Assembly: GCA_005778045.1 (NCBI GenBank)
Contig: SXKQ01000114.1
Coordinates: 1 to 64,000, forward strand
Reading direction: 5' to 3'
Source: Planctomycetia bacterium
Lineage (GTDB): Bacteria > Planctomycetota > UBA1135 > GCA-002686595
DNA length: 64,000 bases
Both the position numbers and the translations under genes were made by a program. Shown piece by piece: positions 1 through 8,488 of this stretch (the first letter of the stretch is position 1; every line of letters starts with the position of its first letter). Under the pieces are notes generated by a model, which was given only the letters and a program-made list of their open reading frames with translations, searched no databases and had not been told where the DNA came from.

Positions 1-1
1 C

Positions 2-1177
2 GACGGCCTGCTGGTCGCGGCTGGGCGCGGACGCGTCGTGCCGACGCTCGCGACGGCCGAGGCCGCCACGGCGCTGCTCGACGACGTGCGCACGCAGCGC
101 GAGCGCGACGGCGCCTTGGACGAGCGCTCGCGACTTGTCTTGCACGCGCTCGCCCGCTTGCCGCGCTTCGGCGCGCGTGGAGAGGATCTCGCGGAGCTGG
201 TCGAGCAGGCCGAGCTCGGCGCCCGCGACGGCGAGCTGGCGCGGCTCACGGTGCTCGCGGGCCTGGGGCGTGCGTCGGATGCGCTCACGGCGCGCTTGCG
301 CGCAGCGCTCGCGCTCGCCCTGCCCGATGGCGACGAGGATGCGGCGCTCGAGCGGCTCGTCGCCCTGCGCCTGCTCGCGCATGTGGCCCGCGGAGACGAG
401 GTGCCGGTCGCGCTGACGTTCGGCAAGTCGCTGCTTGGGCTCGCGCTGCGCGAGCGTGCCGACCACGAGCTCCTCGCCTGGTCGCTGGCCGCGCGCGCCA
501 TCCCGACCGGCGACATGTCCGGCCTGGTGCCGATGCTCGCGGATGCGGAGCTCGCGTTGCTCGTGGAGTGGCTCGTGCTCGACGAGCGCACGCAGGACCT
601 AGCGCTCGTTCTCCTGCAGGGGTGGCTATCCGCGGATCGCGACGACCAGTTGCTCGGAGAGCGCCTGCGCTTGCGAGCTGACCTAGGGGACTCTGCGCGC
701 CTGCGCTCTCTGCTCTCTCTCGCGCGCGTGGGCTTGCGAGCGAACGCCCAGCGCCGACTCGACACGCTCGCGCTGCACGCCGGGCTCGCGGATGCGGAGG
801 CGCGCGCCGCTTGGGTGGCGTCGTTCGACCGCACCTCGCTCTCCGATCGCGACGCGCGCTGGCCGCTGGTCGGGGAGCTCGCCGCGACGGACGAGGGCCT
901 GCCGCTGCGCGAGGTGCTCTCGGGCTGGGCCAAGGGAGCCGCACTGGCCGAGCGCTCGCTCGACGCGCCATGGGTGCGGGCCTATGAGCGTGCCCTGCAG
1001 GGCTTGCTCGCGCGCGGCGACGACCGCGCCAGCGCCGAGCTGCGGCGCTCGCTCGCGTCAGCCCTGCGCCGCCCGCCGCCGCGCCATCCGCTCGCCGAAG
1101 GCTTGCAGTACGGCACGTGGCCGGCACTGCCGGGTCCGCCCCCGCGCTCGCTCGAGGCGCTCGACCTCGGCCCGTGA
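2..1177 (+). CDS. Partial helical-repeat protein of unknown function (5' end outside window)
   Basis: The reading frame is open from base 2 to a TGA at 1175-1177, giving at least 391 residues. A GTG at 38 is only an internal possibility, so I treat the gene as running in from the left. The product is rich in Leu, Ala, Glu and Arg with no signal peptide or membrane segment in the visible part. Its regular helical pattern suggests an alpha-solenoid or TPR-like fold, and the C-terminus is Pro-rich (APPP-type stretches near the end). No catalytic motif was recognised. The next gene, on the same strand, starts 93 bases downstream. Confidence 0.6.
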   Translation, partial: DGLLVAAGRGRVVPTLATAEAATALLDDVRTQRERDGALDERSRLVLHALARLPRFGARGEDLAELVEQAELGARDGELARLTVLAGLGRASDALTARLRAALALALPDGDEDAALERLVALRLLAHVARGDEVPVALTFGKSLLGLALRERADHELLAWSLAARAIPTGDMSGLVPMLADAELALLVEWLVLDERTQDLALVLLQGWLSADRDDQLLGERLRLRADLGDSARLRSLLSLARVGLRANAQRRLDTLALHAGLADAEARAAWVASFDRTSLSDRDARWPLVGELAATDEGLPLREVLSGWAKGAALAERSLDAPWVRAYERALQGLLARGDDRASAELRRSLASALRRPPPRHPLAEGLQYGTWPALPGPPPRSLEALDLGP

Positions 1178-1270
1178 GGGAGCTTGGCCGCCACGAAAGA
1201 CTTTCCCTAAGGGCTTGGATTCGAAGCGGTCGATGTCGCATCCTGACGCGTCCTGCGAGGTCGTCAAGCG

Positions 1271-1996
1271 ATGAGTCCCTCCACACAGCCCGCCGCCCCG
1301 CTCCCGATCGGAAACCCCGAAGAGTCCCGGAAGGTGCCGATCACGCGCGAGGAAATCGCCGTGGCCAGCGCTCCGGGTTCGCAGCACGCCGAGCAGTTCC
1401 GCGCGCTGCGCAACTCGATCGTGGCGCTCAATCCCGACGGTGCGTCGCGCACGGTGGTGCTGACGAGCGCGCTGCGCGGCGAGGGCAAGAGCGTGGCGAC
1501 GCTGAACCTCGCGCTCGCGCTGGCGGAGATGCCGGGCGTGCGGGTGCTCGTGATCGACGCCAACATCCGCGCTCCGGGCGTCGAGGATCTCCTCGGGCTG
1601 CCTCGCGCTCAGGGACTGACCGAGCTGCTCTCGGGCCGCCTCGCGCCTGACCAAGCCATTCGTCCGACCTCGGTGAACGGCGTGTCCATCGTCGGTCCCG
1701 GCTCCGAGCCGCGCAACACGAGCGAGCTGCTGGCCGGCGAGCGCATGCGCACGCTGCTGCGCACGCTCAAGCAGCGCTACAGCTACGTTCTGATCGACAC
1801 GCCCGAGGCGACGACGACCAGCGACGCCTCGCTGCTCGGCGCCATGGCCGATGGCGTCATCGTCGTGGTGCGACTCGCCTCGACTCCGAAGAGCTACGTC
1901 GAGCAGACCTGCCGCCAGCTCGAGTCGCTCGGTGCCAACCTGCTCGGCACCTGCCTCACGGGCGCGCAGGTGCCGGACACCGCGAAGTCGCGCTAG
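1271..1996 (+). CDS. CpsD/CapB-family P-loop ATPase (tyrosine-kinase-like, exopolysaccharide)
   Basis: This 241-residue protein has the MinD/ParA-type fold of bacterial tyrosine kinases that control polysaccharide polymerisation. Walker A is SALRGEGKS at residues 67-74, the A' strand is VLVIDANIRAP near 92-102, and Walker B is VLIDT near 173-177. The AEQFRALRNSI helix near 40-50 is the typical CpsD lead-in. No Tyr-rich C-terminal cluster is present, so autophosphorylation may be absent and the partner Wzc-like membrane domain is not adjacent. The A' motif has Asn where Asp is usual. The ATG at 1271 is the obvious start. Its stop TAG overlaps the stop of the convergent protease gene through a shared CTAG. 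Confidence 0.75.
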   Translation: MSPSTQPAAPLPIGNPEESRKVPITREEIAVASAPGSQHAEQFRALRNSIVALNPDGASRTVVLTSALRGEGKSVATLNLALALAEMPGVRVLVIDANIRAPGVEDLLGLPRAQGLTELLSGRLAPDQAIRPTSVNGVSIVGPGSEPRNTSELLAGERMRTLLRTLKQRYSYVLIDTPEATTTSDASLLGAMADGVIVVVRLASTPKSYVEQTCRQLESLGANLLGTCLTGAQVPDTAKSR

Positions 1997-2820
1997 AAGA
2001 GCACGCCCTGCACGGCACGATCGGCCGGCGGGCCGTGCGTGGAGCGCTTCGGCTCGTGCTTGGCGTTTCGATGTGGCAGGGCGAGTGGCTTGCCGGCGCG
2101 AGCCGCGCGAATCAGGCCACGCACGTGCTCGCGTTCCCATGCGAGCGCACGCTCGAAGTCCGGGTATGCGCGCTCTCGCGCCACGAACTCGGGTCCGTGG
2201 ATCACGCGCCGGCCCTTGGAACGCTCGGGTCTGTCGAGCACCGAGTGCAACAGCTCGTGGAACAGCACGTAGCGCACGAACCACGTCGGAACGTCGGCGG
2301 AGTCGAGAGCCGGATGCAGCCGCACGACGCGATCGACGGGATCGAAGCTGCCGAGGCGCAAGGAGCGTCGTGAGCGCGAGCCAGACTTGCGTCCCCAGCC
2401 CACGGGCGGCCACGCTCGCACCTCGTCCTGCGCGAAGTGGTGCGCGATCACGCCCCGCGCGAGCGCCGCGAGATCATGGTGCGTTCCGCGCGGCTCGAGT
2501 CGCACGCCCGAGGGCTGCTCGAGGGCCAGTGCGCGCACGCGCTCGTCGACCCAGGCGTCGAGCGTCGCGCAGGCCTTGCGCGCGCGGCGCCCCGAACGCA
2601 TCCACGTCGCGAGCGCTTGGCGCACCGGCGGTGGCGCATCGCCGAAGAAGCGCGCCAGCGACACGAGATACGTGCCGCGGTGGCGCTGCACGCGCACGAC
2701 CTGATGGCGGGCGCGTCCGTACCGCACGCGCACCGGCGCCTCGAGCGCACGCTCGAGCAGCGCGCGCCAGTCGTCTTCGCCGAGGGGCGTTCCATGCGCG
2801 CTCGTGCCTGCGGGGTCCAT
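1993..2820 (-). CDS. SprT-like zinc metalloprotease domain protein
   Basis: Starting at the ATG at 2820, the protein has 275 residues. It carries FHELLH (His188 and His192 as zinc ligands, Glu189 catalytic) followed by IHGPEF with His208 as probable third ligand. This is the SprT/Spartan arrangement HExxH plus a downstream His. The N-terminal half is basic and may bind nucleic acid, with an Arg/Ser-rich stretch near 143-152. A TTG at 2862 would add 14 residues but lies only a few bases from a strong hairpin, so I prefer the ATG. The substrate is unknown. Family members act in the cytoplasm, in some cases on DNA-protein crosslinks. Confidence 0.7.
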   Translation of the reverse strand: MDPAGTSAHGTPLGEDDWRALLERALEAPVRVRYGRARHQVVRVQRHRGTYLVSLARFFGDAPPPVRQALATWMRSGRRARKACATLDAWVDERVRALALEQPSGVRLEPRGTHHDLAALARGVIAHHFAQDEVRAWPPVGWGRKSGSRSRRSLRLGSFDPVDRVVRLHPALDSADVPTWFVRYVLFHELLHSVLDRPERSKGRRVIHGPEFVARERAYPDFERALAWEREHVRGLIRAARAGKPLALPHRNAKHEPKRSTHGPPADRAVQGVLF

Positions 2821-2867
2821 GGTGCGAGCCGAGAGTGGAGCGCCTGCGACCCTGTCGCGCAAACGGC

Positions 2868-2895
2868 GCAGGGGCCGCCCGCGGGCGACCCCTGC
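2868..2895 (-). terminator. GC hairpin after the beta-domain protein
   Basis: GCAGGGG (2868-2874) pairs with CCCCTGC (2889-2895). Inside it, CGCCC pairs with GGGCG around a two-base loop. It lies 27 bases past the stop of the gene ending at 2922 on the same strand. There is no U tract. Confidence 0.5.
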
Positions 2896-2921
2896 CGAAC
2901 GATCAGGCGCGGGCGCCCGGG

Positions 2922-4928
2922 CTAGTTGCCGAGCGAGAGGTCGCGGCTCGTGGTCGTGGCTTCGACCACTCGCACCTGCACCTCGGAGCCCTGTTGCTCG
3001 ACGATCTGGTCGATCGCGTCCGTCGGTGCGCCCGACGAGCGAGCCGCCGCGAGGCGGTAGTCGCCCGGGCGCACATGGGGGATCGAGAAGCGACCTTCGC
3101 CGTCGGTGCGGTCCTGGTACTGCTCGTTCGCGGCGACCGAGAACAGACTGACGATGCAGCGCGTGCAGGGCACGCCCGTGGCATCGACGACCTTGCCTTC
3201 GACCGTGCCGCCGGGCAGGAGCTGCACCGAGCCGACGTCGTTGGGCTGGCCCTGGATCACGACCACGTCGACGACCCAGCCCGCGGTGTAGTCCGGGTGC
3301 TCGACCTGCAGGCGGTAGCGACCCGGGTTGAGCAGCTTGGCCTCGAACAGGCCGTCGGCGCCCGAGCGGACCTTACGTTCGGTCGCGCGGGCCGCGATCA
3401 TGTCCTGCAGGAACGGGTCGGTGGCCATGGCCTCGGGAAGGTCGCCGTCACGCGTGGCGATCGTGGCACCGGCGATCGGCTTGCCCGTGGCGCCATCGAC
3501 CACGCGACCGCGGATCGAGCCGCCCTTGGTGAGGCCGATCGCGAGCGGGGGGGCGCCGGCACCGTCGACCACGGTGAACGAGTCGGTGACCGTCGAGGCG
3601 TACCCCGATGCGGTGACCTTGACCGCGAAGGTGCCCGGGTCGACGCCCACGAGGGTGAACGTGCCATCCTCGGAGCCCTTGACCGTCTCGCGCACTTCCG
3701 TGGGCTCGTAAGTCATGGGCGCGCTGCCCTGGATCGGGATGGCGGTGTTGACGTGCAGCAGGTTGACCTTGAAGTCGCGCACCGGCGAGTTGGTGGCGAG
3801 GTCGTAGACGCGGCCCGAGAGCGACGACTGGCGCAGCATCGCGAGCTCGACGTTCACGTCGCCCGCCGAGACGCGGTTCTGGCGCGCCATGCGGTAGCCC
3901 TTGGCCTGCACCATCAGGATGTAGGAGCTCTGGGCGAGGCCGGTGATCTGGAAGTTGCCCTCCTCGTCGGAGAGCGTGTCGCCGCGCGACTGGACGTTCG
4001 AGCCGTAGTTGATCGCGTAGACCTTCGCGCCCACCACCGGCTCGTTGTCCGGGCCGAAAATGCGGCCCACGATCGGCTGGCCGAGATTGAGCGTGAAGTT
4101 CATCTCCTGCGCTTCGCCGTCCTCGCCGCTGAAGGTGCGGTCGTGGTGGATTTGGCGCTCGAAGCCGTCGGCCCACGCCGAGACGATGCGCGGGCCGGGC
4201 GAGACGTTCTTGAACTCGAAGAAGCCCTGGCCGTCGGTGCGGGCGGTCAACCGATCCGGGCTCGCCATCTCGAAGCTCATCATGTACGCCGAGTCGATGT
4301 TGACTTCGGCATCGGCGATCGGAGCGCCCGTCGTGTCGCTGACGTAGCCGCGGAACACCGAGCCGGCGCGCAGGATCAGGTCCGGGGCGCGCACTTCGCC
4401 GGTCTTGGGCACGCGCAGGCCCTCTTCCTGCACCGCCGAGTGCTCGGGATGGTTGGCCATCACGTAGTAGTTGCGGCCCGGGTCGACGCCGCGGAACACG
4501 TAGCTGCCCTTGGCGTCCGTGGTGGTCGTGAGCAGCTTGCCGGTGGACTCCTTGTTCGCGAACCAGTCCATGGCCAGCGACTCGCCCATCATGGCGTCCA
4601 TCGAGAGCTTGACCGTGGCGCCCTCGACCGGATTCTGGGCGCTGTTGAGCACGAATCCGACCACGCGGGCGTTGCCCGTGGTGGGTTCCTCGATCTCGCC
4701 GGGGATGTCGTCGCCCGGCTCGGCCATGGCGTCCGTGCGCTCGTCACCGACGCGCGGGGCGCTCACGCGCTCGTCGCCGGGGGCGCTCGCGGCCGAGCTG
4801 GCGGCGGCGTCGGTGTTCACGGCAGCCACGCCATCGGTCAGCTCCGGGCCCTTGCGGGTGAAGACCACGAAGGCCGTCACGATGAGCGCGACGAGGACGA
4901 GCAGGAAGATCGGGAGCTTGGACTTCAT
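2922..4928 (-). CDS. Membrane-anchored protein with about six carboxypeptidase-regulatory-like domains
   Basis: The 668-residue product starts at the ATG at 4928 (MKSKLPIF). A longer open frame to 4985 has no better start. One membrane helix at residues 5-24 is followed by a low-complexity linker (about 30-85), then about six Ig-like units. Each begins with a G-x-V/I-x-D pattern, for example GYVSDTTGAP, GRIFGPDNEPVVGAKV, GRVVDGATGKPIAGAT and GKVVDATGVPC, and carries a TD..G.F/Y...PG turn. Such CarboxypepD_reg repeats are structural and mediate adhesion or display on the outer side of the membrane. No enzymatic domain is visible. The gene is followed by a hairpin at 2868-2895. Confidence 0.8.
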   Translation of the reverse strand: MKSKLPIFLLVLVALIVTAFVVFTRKGPELTDGVAAVNTDAAASSAASAPGDERVSAPRVGDERTDAMAEPGDDIPGEIEEPTTGNARVVGFVLNSAQNPVEGATVKLSMDAMMGESLAMDWFANKESTGKLLTTTTDAKGSYVFRGVDPGRNYYVMANHPEHSAVQEEGLRVPKTGEVRAPDLILRAGSVFRGYVSDTTGAPIADAEVNIDSAYMMSFEMASPDRLTARTDGQGFFEFKNVSPGPRIVSAWADGFERQIHHDRTFSGEDGEAQEMNFTLNLGQPIVGRIFGPDNEPVVGAKVYAINYGSNVQSRGDTLSDEEGNFQITGLAQSSYILMVQAKGYRMARQNRVSAGDVNVELAMLRQSSLSGRVYDLATNSPVRDFKVNLLHVNTAIPIQGSAPMTYEPTEVRETVKGSEDGTFTLVGVDPGTFAVKVTASGYASTVTDSFTVVDGAGAPPLAIGLTKGGSIRGRVVDGATGKPIAGATIATRDGDLPEAMATDPFLQDMIAARATERKVRSGADGLFEAKLLNPGRYRLQVEHPDYTAGWVVDVVVIQGQPNDVGSVQLLPGGTVEGKVVDATGVPCTRCIVSLFSVAANEQYQDRTDGEGRFSIPHVRPGDYRLAAARSSGAPTDAIDQIVEQQGSEVQVRVVEATTTSRDLSLGN

Positions 4929-5094
4929 GTAGGTAGGTCGAGGAGGTTCGGGGGCGCGCGCCGGGGACAGTTCCCGACCGGCCAAGGCCGGACGAGTCGG
5001 CGGGAAAGCCGCCGACGCTGCGCTTGGACGACGGGGTCCGGCCGATCCTTCCCGGCAGCGGGAGGAAAGGGCCCGCTCCGTTGCGGGAATGGGA

Positions 5095-5658
5095 CTAGCT
5101 CGGCCCGGGCCCGCTCTGGGGCTTGGGGATGGGGGCGAGGGAGGGGTCCTCGTCCTGCATGGGGCCCGGCCAGAAGGCGTCCCGGCGGACCTGCCAGGCG
5201 AGGAAGTAGGCGAACAGGAGCTGCTCGAACTCGAGCTTCTTGTACACGTTGAGGCGCAGCGAGCGCAGCACGAGGCCCCCCTCGAGGCGCGCCAGCTCGC
5301 CCGTGCGGGGCGCCTGGATCGTCCAGCCCGTCCGCAGCCCCGACAGCGGCAGCACGCGCAGCGGGCGGGAGCCCGTGTGCAGCACGATCTCGCGCCGCAG
5401 GAAGCTCGAGCGCAGCGAGGATCCCAGCCACTCGCGACCTGCCGTCCAGAGGGAAAACTGGGAGCGCAGGATGCCGGGGTCGCGGCGGAAGTGCAGCACT
5501 TCCCCCTTCAGAGGGCTCCAGAGGCCTTCGACGATCAGCCCCCAGCGATTGCGGCGCATGGTGAGCACGCCGAGCTCGCCCTCGCTTCCGAGGATCCGGT
5601 GGGACGTATGCCACAGGCCGGAGACCTGGGAACGGTAGCTGGCGACGGGATCGGCCAT
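5095..5658 (-). CDS. Conserved-looking protein of unknown function, 187 aa
   Basis: The ATG at 5658 gives 187 residues (MADPVASYRS). The frame is open further upstream, but that part overlaps the cysteine desulfurase gene and is Arg/Ala-rich, so it is probably not coding. The sequence is beta-rich with alternating hydrophobics (REWLGSSLRSSFLRREIVLH) and ends in a Pro-rich tail. There is no signal peptide or clear membrane helix. A compact barrel such as the tubby/LURP type is conceivable, but I do not recognise the family. It lies 77 bases downstream of the cysteine desulfurase stop and could be read with it. Confidence 0.6.
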   Translation of the reverse strand: MADPVASYRSQVSGLWHTSHRILGSEGELGVLTMRRNRWGLIVEGLWSPLKGEVLHFRRDPGILRSQFSLWTAGREWLGSSLRSSFLRREIVLHTGSRPLRVLPLSGLRTGWTIQAPRTGELARLEGGLVLRSLRLNVYKKLEFEQLLFAYFLAWQVRRDAFWPGPMQDEDPSLAPIPKPQSGPGPS

Positions 5659-5735
5659 GGGGCGGGGACGGGCGGTGGCCCAATTGTACTTCGGGTACCG
5701 GATGGCTCCAGCCTGAGCCGTAGCCCCCGGGAGCC

Positions 5736-6908
5736 TCAGCGGGAGGCCGGTACGGCCCCGAGCAGCGCTCTCAGCCGGCGAACGGCCTCGGAAAGGACCT
5801 CCAGAGCCCGGTCCACATCTTCCGCGGTCGTGTAGCGCGAGAGGGAGAGCCGCACGCTCGAGGACGCCTCGGCGGGGGAGAGCCCCATGGCGAGCAGCAC
5901 GTGGGAAGGGCGGTGCCGTGAGGCGGAACAGGCTGCGCCTGTCGACACGCACAGGCCCTCGTCGGAGGCGAGCGCCACGAGCGCCTCGCCCGAGATGCCT
6001 TCGAAGCGCACGTTGCTCGTGTTGCACACGCGCGGGGCGCCGCGACCGTGCACGTGCGTTCCCGCGATCGTTCGCATGAGCTCGTGCTCGAGCCGGTCGC
6101 GCAGCTTCGCCAGCCGCTCGGGACCACCCTGCTCGAGCCACTCGCGCGCCAAGGCCGCTGCCTTGCCGAAGCCGACGATGCCCGGCACGTTCTCGGGGCC
6201 GCCGCGGCGCTCGCCCTCCTGAGGACCGCCGCGCAGCAGCGGCTCGAGCTCGACGCCGCGCCGCACGTAGAGGGCGCCGACCCCCTTCGGCCCGTGCAGC
6301 TTGTGGGCGCTGAAGGCGACGAAATCTGCGCCGCTGCGCTCGCAGGAAAATGCCAGCTTGCCGCAGGCTTGTACCGCATCGACATGCAGCGCCGCGCCCA
6401 CGGCGCGCGCGGCCGCCGCGATGGGAGCGAGGTCGTGCACCACTCCGGTCTCGTTGTTGACGGCCATCACGCTGACGAGCGCCGCGCGTTCATCGAGCTC
6501 CGCACGCACCTGATCGAGGTCGAGTCGCCCTTCGCGGTCGACGCGGATCTGCACGAACTCGAAGCCGTCGGCCTCCGCGGCGGTGAGCGGCTCGAGCACG
6601 GCCGGGTGCTCGACCGCGCTCGCGAGCACGCGTCGCCGGGTGGGATGGGCGCGCAGGGCCGAGCGCAGCGCCGCCACGTTCGACTCGGTCGCTCCCGAGG
6701 TGAAGCACAGCCTGGCCGGCGAGCCGGCATCGACGAGGCGCGCCAGCGCCGCGCGCGCAGCGGCCACGACCTGCGCTGCGTCCTCGCCGGCCGAGTGCAG
6801 GCTCGACGGGTTGCCGTAGTGCTGCGTGAAGCACGGCCACATCGCGTCCAGCACCTCGGGAGCAGGTGCGGTCGTCGCGTTGTTGTCGAAGTAGAGGAGG
6901 TTCGACAC
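5736..6908 (-). CDS. nifS: Cysteine desulfurase (NifS/IscS family)
   Basis: This PLP enzyme takes sulfur from cysteine for Fe-S cluster or thio-modification pathways. The protein begins LLYFDNNATT, the classic family start. SAHKLHGPKG holds the PLP lysine (Lys203 from the GTG start). CVSTGAACSASRHRPSHV holds the catalytic Cys327 in the short loop typical of NifS-like (group I) enzymes. I chose the GTG at 6908. A TTG at 6932 would add eight residues, and neither has a clear Shine-Dalgarno. Length (390) is normal. It follows the MerR gene on the same strand by 32 bases, so the two are probably one transcript. No IscU-like scaffold is in the window. Confidence 0.92.
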   Translation of the reverse strand: MSNLLYFDNNATTAPAPEVLDAMWPCFTQHYGNPSSLHSAGEDAAQVVAAARAALARLVDAGSPARLCFTSGATESNVAALRSALRAHPTRRRVLASAVEHPAVLEPLTAAEADGFEFVQIRVDREGRLDLDQVRAELDERAALVSVMAVNNETGVVHDLAPIAAAARAVGAALHVDAVQACGKLAFSCERSGADFVAFSAHKLHGPKGVGALYVRRGVELEPLLRGGPQEGERRGGPENVPGIVGFGKAAALAREWLEQGGPERLAKLRDRLEHELMRTIAGTHVHGRGAPRVCNTSNVRFEGISGEALVALASDEGLCVSTGAACSASRHRPSHVLLAMGLSPAEASSSVRLSLSRYTTAEDVDRALEVLSEAVRRLRALLGAVPASR

Positions 6909-6940
6909 GGCGGCGGAGCGCGCGTCGGGCAAGTGGGGAC

Positions 6941-7432
6941 TTAAAATAGTGCGCTGATCTTGATCGGCAGTGCGTCGCCGGTGAGCAAGCAGGGCTCGCA
7001 GAAGTTGTTGGCCGGACCCGGCAGGTGCCGGCAGCCCTCGCAGTCGGACAGCTTGCGGCTGGCGACCGCGATGCGCGCGCGCTGGGCCTCGAGGGCGCGA
7101 CTGCGCTCCAGCAGCAGGCGGTCCTGCTCGGCGAGCACCCTGCGCACGGACTGCAGCAGCGCGGGGCGGCTGCCGACGTGCTCGCGGGTCGCCATGAGCT
7201 CGCGGATGCGGTCGAGGTGCAGGCCGAGGTCCTGCAGGTCTCGGATCATGTTGAGCCGGTTGAGGTCGGTCTGGCGGTAGTAGCGGAAGCCGCCCTGGCT
7301 GCGGCGGGCAGGCGTCAGCAGCCCGACCTCCTCGTAGTAGCGCAGGGTTCGCAGGTTGGTCCCCGCGACGCGCGCGAAGTCACCGATCTTGAGCAGCTCG
7401 GCGCTAGGTTCCTCGGGGGAGCTTTCGATCAT
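6941..7432 (-). CDS. MerR-family transcriptional regulator with C-terminal four-Cys motif
   Basis: The ATG at 7432 gives 163 residues. A TTG at 7447 is less likely. The N-terminal MerR winged helix is clear: LLKIGDFARVAGTNLRTLRY, then YEEVGLL and GGFRYYRQTDL. A dimerisation coiled coil spans about 85-128. The C-terminus has Cys131-x2-Cys134-x10-Cys145-x2-Cys148, spaced unlike the SoxR 2Fe-2S motif (C-x2-C-x-C-x5-C). It could bind zinc or an Fe-S cluster. Its position immediately upstream of a cysteine desulfurase makes a sulfur, iron or redox signal plausible, but that is inference. Confidence 0.85.
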   Translation of the reverse strand: MIESSPEEPSAELLKIGDFARVAGTNLRTLRYYEEVGLLTPARRSQGGFRYYRQTDLNRLNMIRDLQDLGLHLDRIRELMATREHVGSRPALLQSVRRVLAEQDRLLLERSRALEAQRARIAVASRKLSDCEGCRHLPGPANNFCEPCLLTGDALPIKISALF

Positions 7433-7497
7433 GAGCGGTCGCGTCAAGATTCCGGTAAGTGCGGCGGTGGAGGTGTTCGCCCCAGGGCAAAGCCTAA

Positions 7498-7526
7498 CTC
7501 AACTCTTCCGTGATGGTACAGTTGGG
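7498..7526. promoter_or_regulatory. Imperfect inverted repeat, candidate MerR operator
   Basis: CTCAACT (7498-7504) and AGTTGGG (7520-7526) form an inverted repeat with 6 of 7 matching positions and a 15-base spacer. It sits 66 bases upstream of the merR start in the divergent region before the YugP-like gene. MerR proteins bind dyads between promoter elements, so this is a candidate only. I could not define -35 and -10 boxes. Confidence 0.25.
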
Positions 7527-7679
7527 CCCCGCAATGGGGTGCAAGCGGCCTAAGCCGGCCGATTCGTCCGGACCGCGCATGGTCCCAGGTCCGCAGCCCT
7601 TGATTTTGGACCGCGCCTGAACGAATTTTCAGTCGGCCATTCGTCACCCGGCCCGATCTCCAGGAAACTCCCGCCCACG

Positions 7680-8366
7680 ATGTTCTTCGACCCCCTCTAT
7701 CTGCTCCTGACCGTCCCCGCCCTCATTTTCAGCCTGTGGGCCCAGTGGAAGGTCAAGTCCACCTTCACCAAGTTCCAGCGCGTCGGCGTGACGTCGGGCA
7801 TGAGCGGTGCCGAAGCGGCTGCCGCGGTGCTGCGTATGAGCGGCGTCCCCGGCCTCAAGATCGAGCGCCATCAGGGCTTCCTCTCGGACCACTACGATCC
7901 GACCTCGCGCACCCTGCGTCTGTCACCGGACGTCTACGACGGCGCCTCGGTCTCGTCGATCGCCGTGGCCGCCCACGAGGCGGGGCACGCGCTCCAGCAC
8001 GCCGCCAACTACGGGCCGCTCACGCTGCGCTCGAAGCTCGTGCCGGTCGTGCAGGTCGGGTCGGTGGGCTGGTACATCCCGTTCCTGCTCGGCTCGATCT
8101 TCAATATGACCGGCCTGATGTGGGTCGGCATCATCGCCTTCTCGGCGATCGTGCTGTTTCAGCTCGTCACGCTGCCGACGGAGTTCGACGCCTCGAGTCG
8201 CGCGCGTTCGGTGCTGCTCGCCTCGGGCATCGTGACCTCGAAGGCCGAGGAGGACGGCGTCGCGAAGGTGCTCAACGCGGCGGCGATGACCTACGTCGCG
8301 GCGCTCGTCGCCTCGCTGATGCAGCTCCTGTACATGATCCTGCGCGCGCAGAGCTCGCGCGACTAG
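7680..8366 (+). CDS. YugP-type zinc membrane metallopeptidase
   Basis: This 228-residue protein matches the Zn-peptidase_2 family (B. subtilis YugP) in length and layout. There is an N-terminal helix (FFDPLYLLLTVPALIFSLW), a soluble part with AAHEAGHALQH near 100-110 carrying the HExxH zinc site, then two closely spaced membrane helices at about 122-160 and a C-terminal helix ending MILRAQ. TEFDASSRA after the helices supplies the conserved acidic ligand region. The active site is expected at the cytoplasmic face. The target is unknown in this family. It is divergent from merR and followed by a strong hairpin. Confidence 0.88.
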   Translation: MFFDPLYLLLTVPALIFSLWAQWKVKSTFTKFQRVGVTSGMSGAEAAAAVLRMSGVPGLKIERHQGFLSDHYDPTSRTLRLSPDVYDGASVSSIAVAAHEAGHALQHAANYGPLTLRSKLVPVVQVGSVGWYIPFLLGSIFNMTGLMWVGIIAFSAIVLFQLVTLPTEFDASSRARSVLLASGIVTSKAEEDGVAKVLNAAAMTYVAALVASLMQLLYMILRAQSSRD

Positions 8367-8390
8367 TCGCGCCCTCGGATGCGAACCACA

Positions 8391-8422
8391 CGAGGCCATC
8401 GGATGCGTGTCCGGTGGCCTCG
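8391..8422 (+). terminator. Strong hairpin terminator after the YugP-like gene
   Basis: CGAGGCCATCGG (8391-8402) pairs with CCGGTGGCCTCG (8411-8422) over 12 positions with one G-U wobble and an 8-base loop. It starts 24 bases after the stop at 8366. The following bases are only weakly T-containing (CGCGCTTTCC). Confidence 0.65.
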
Positions 8423-8488
8423 CGCGCTTTCCGGCGCCCGTGCGCGGCGCTAGGCTCGCTCTCCTCTCTTGCTCAGGAGCGCCGCGCC

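Noticed and set aside
1851..5252. Plus-strand frame of 1133 codons across the SprT and beta-domain genes
   Set aside because: Arg/Ala/Gly-rich nonsense opposite two well-supported genes.
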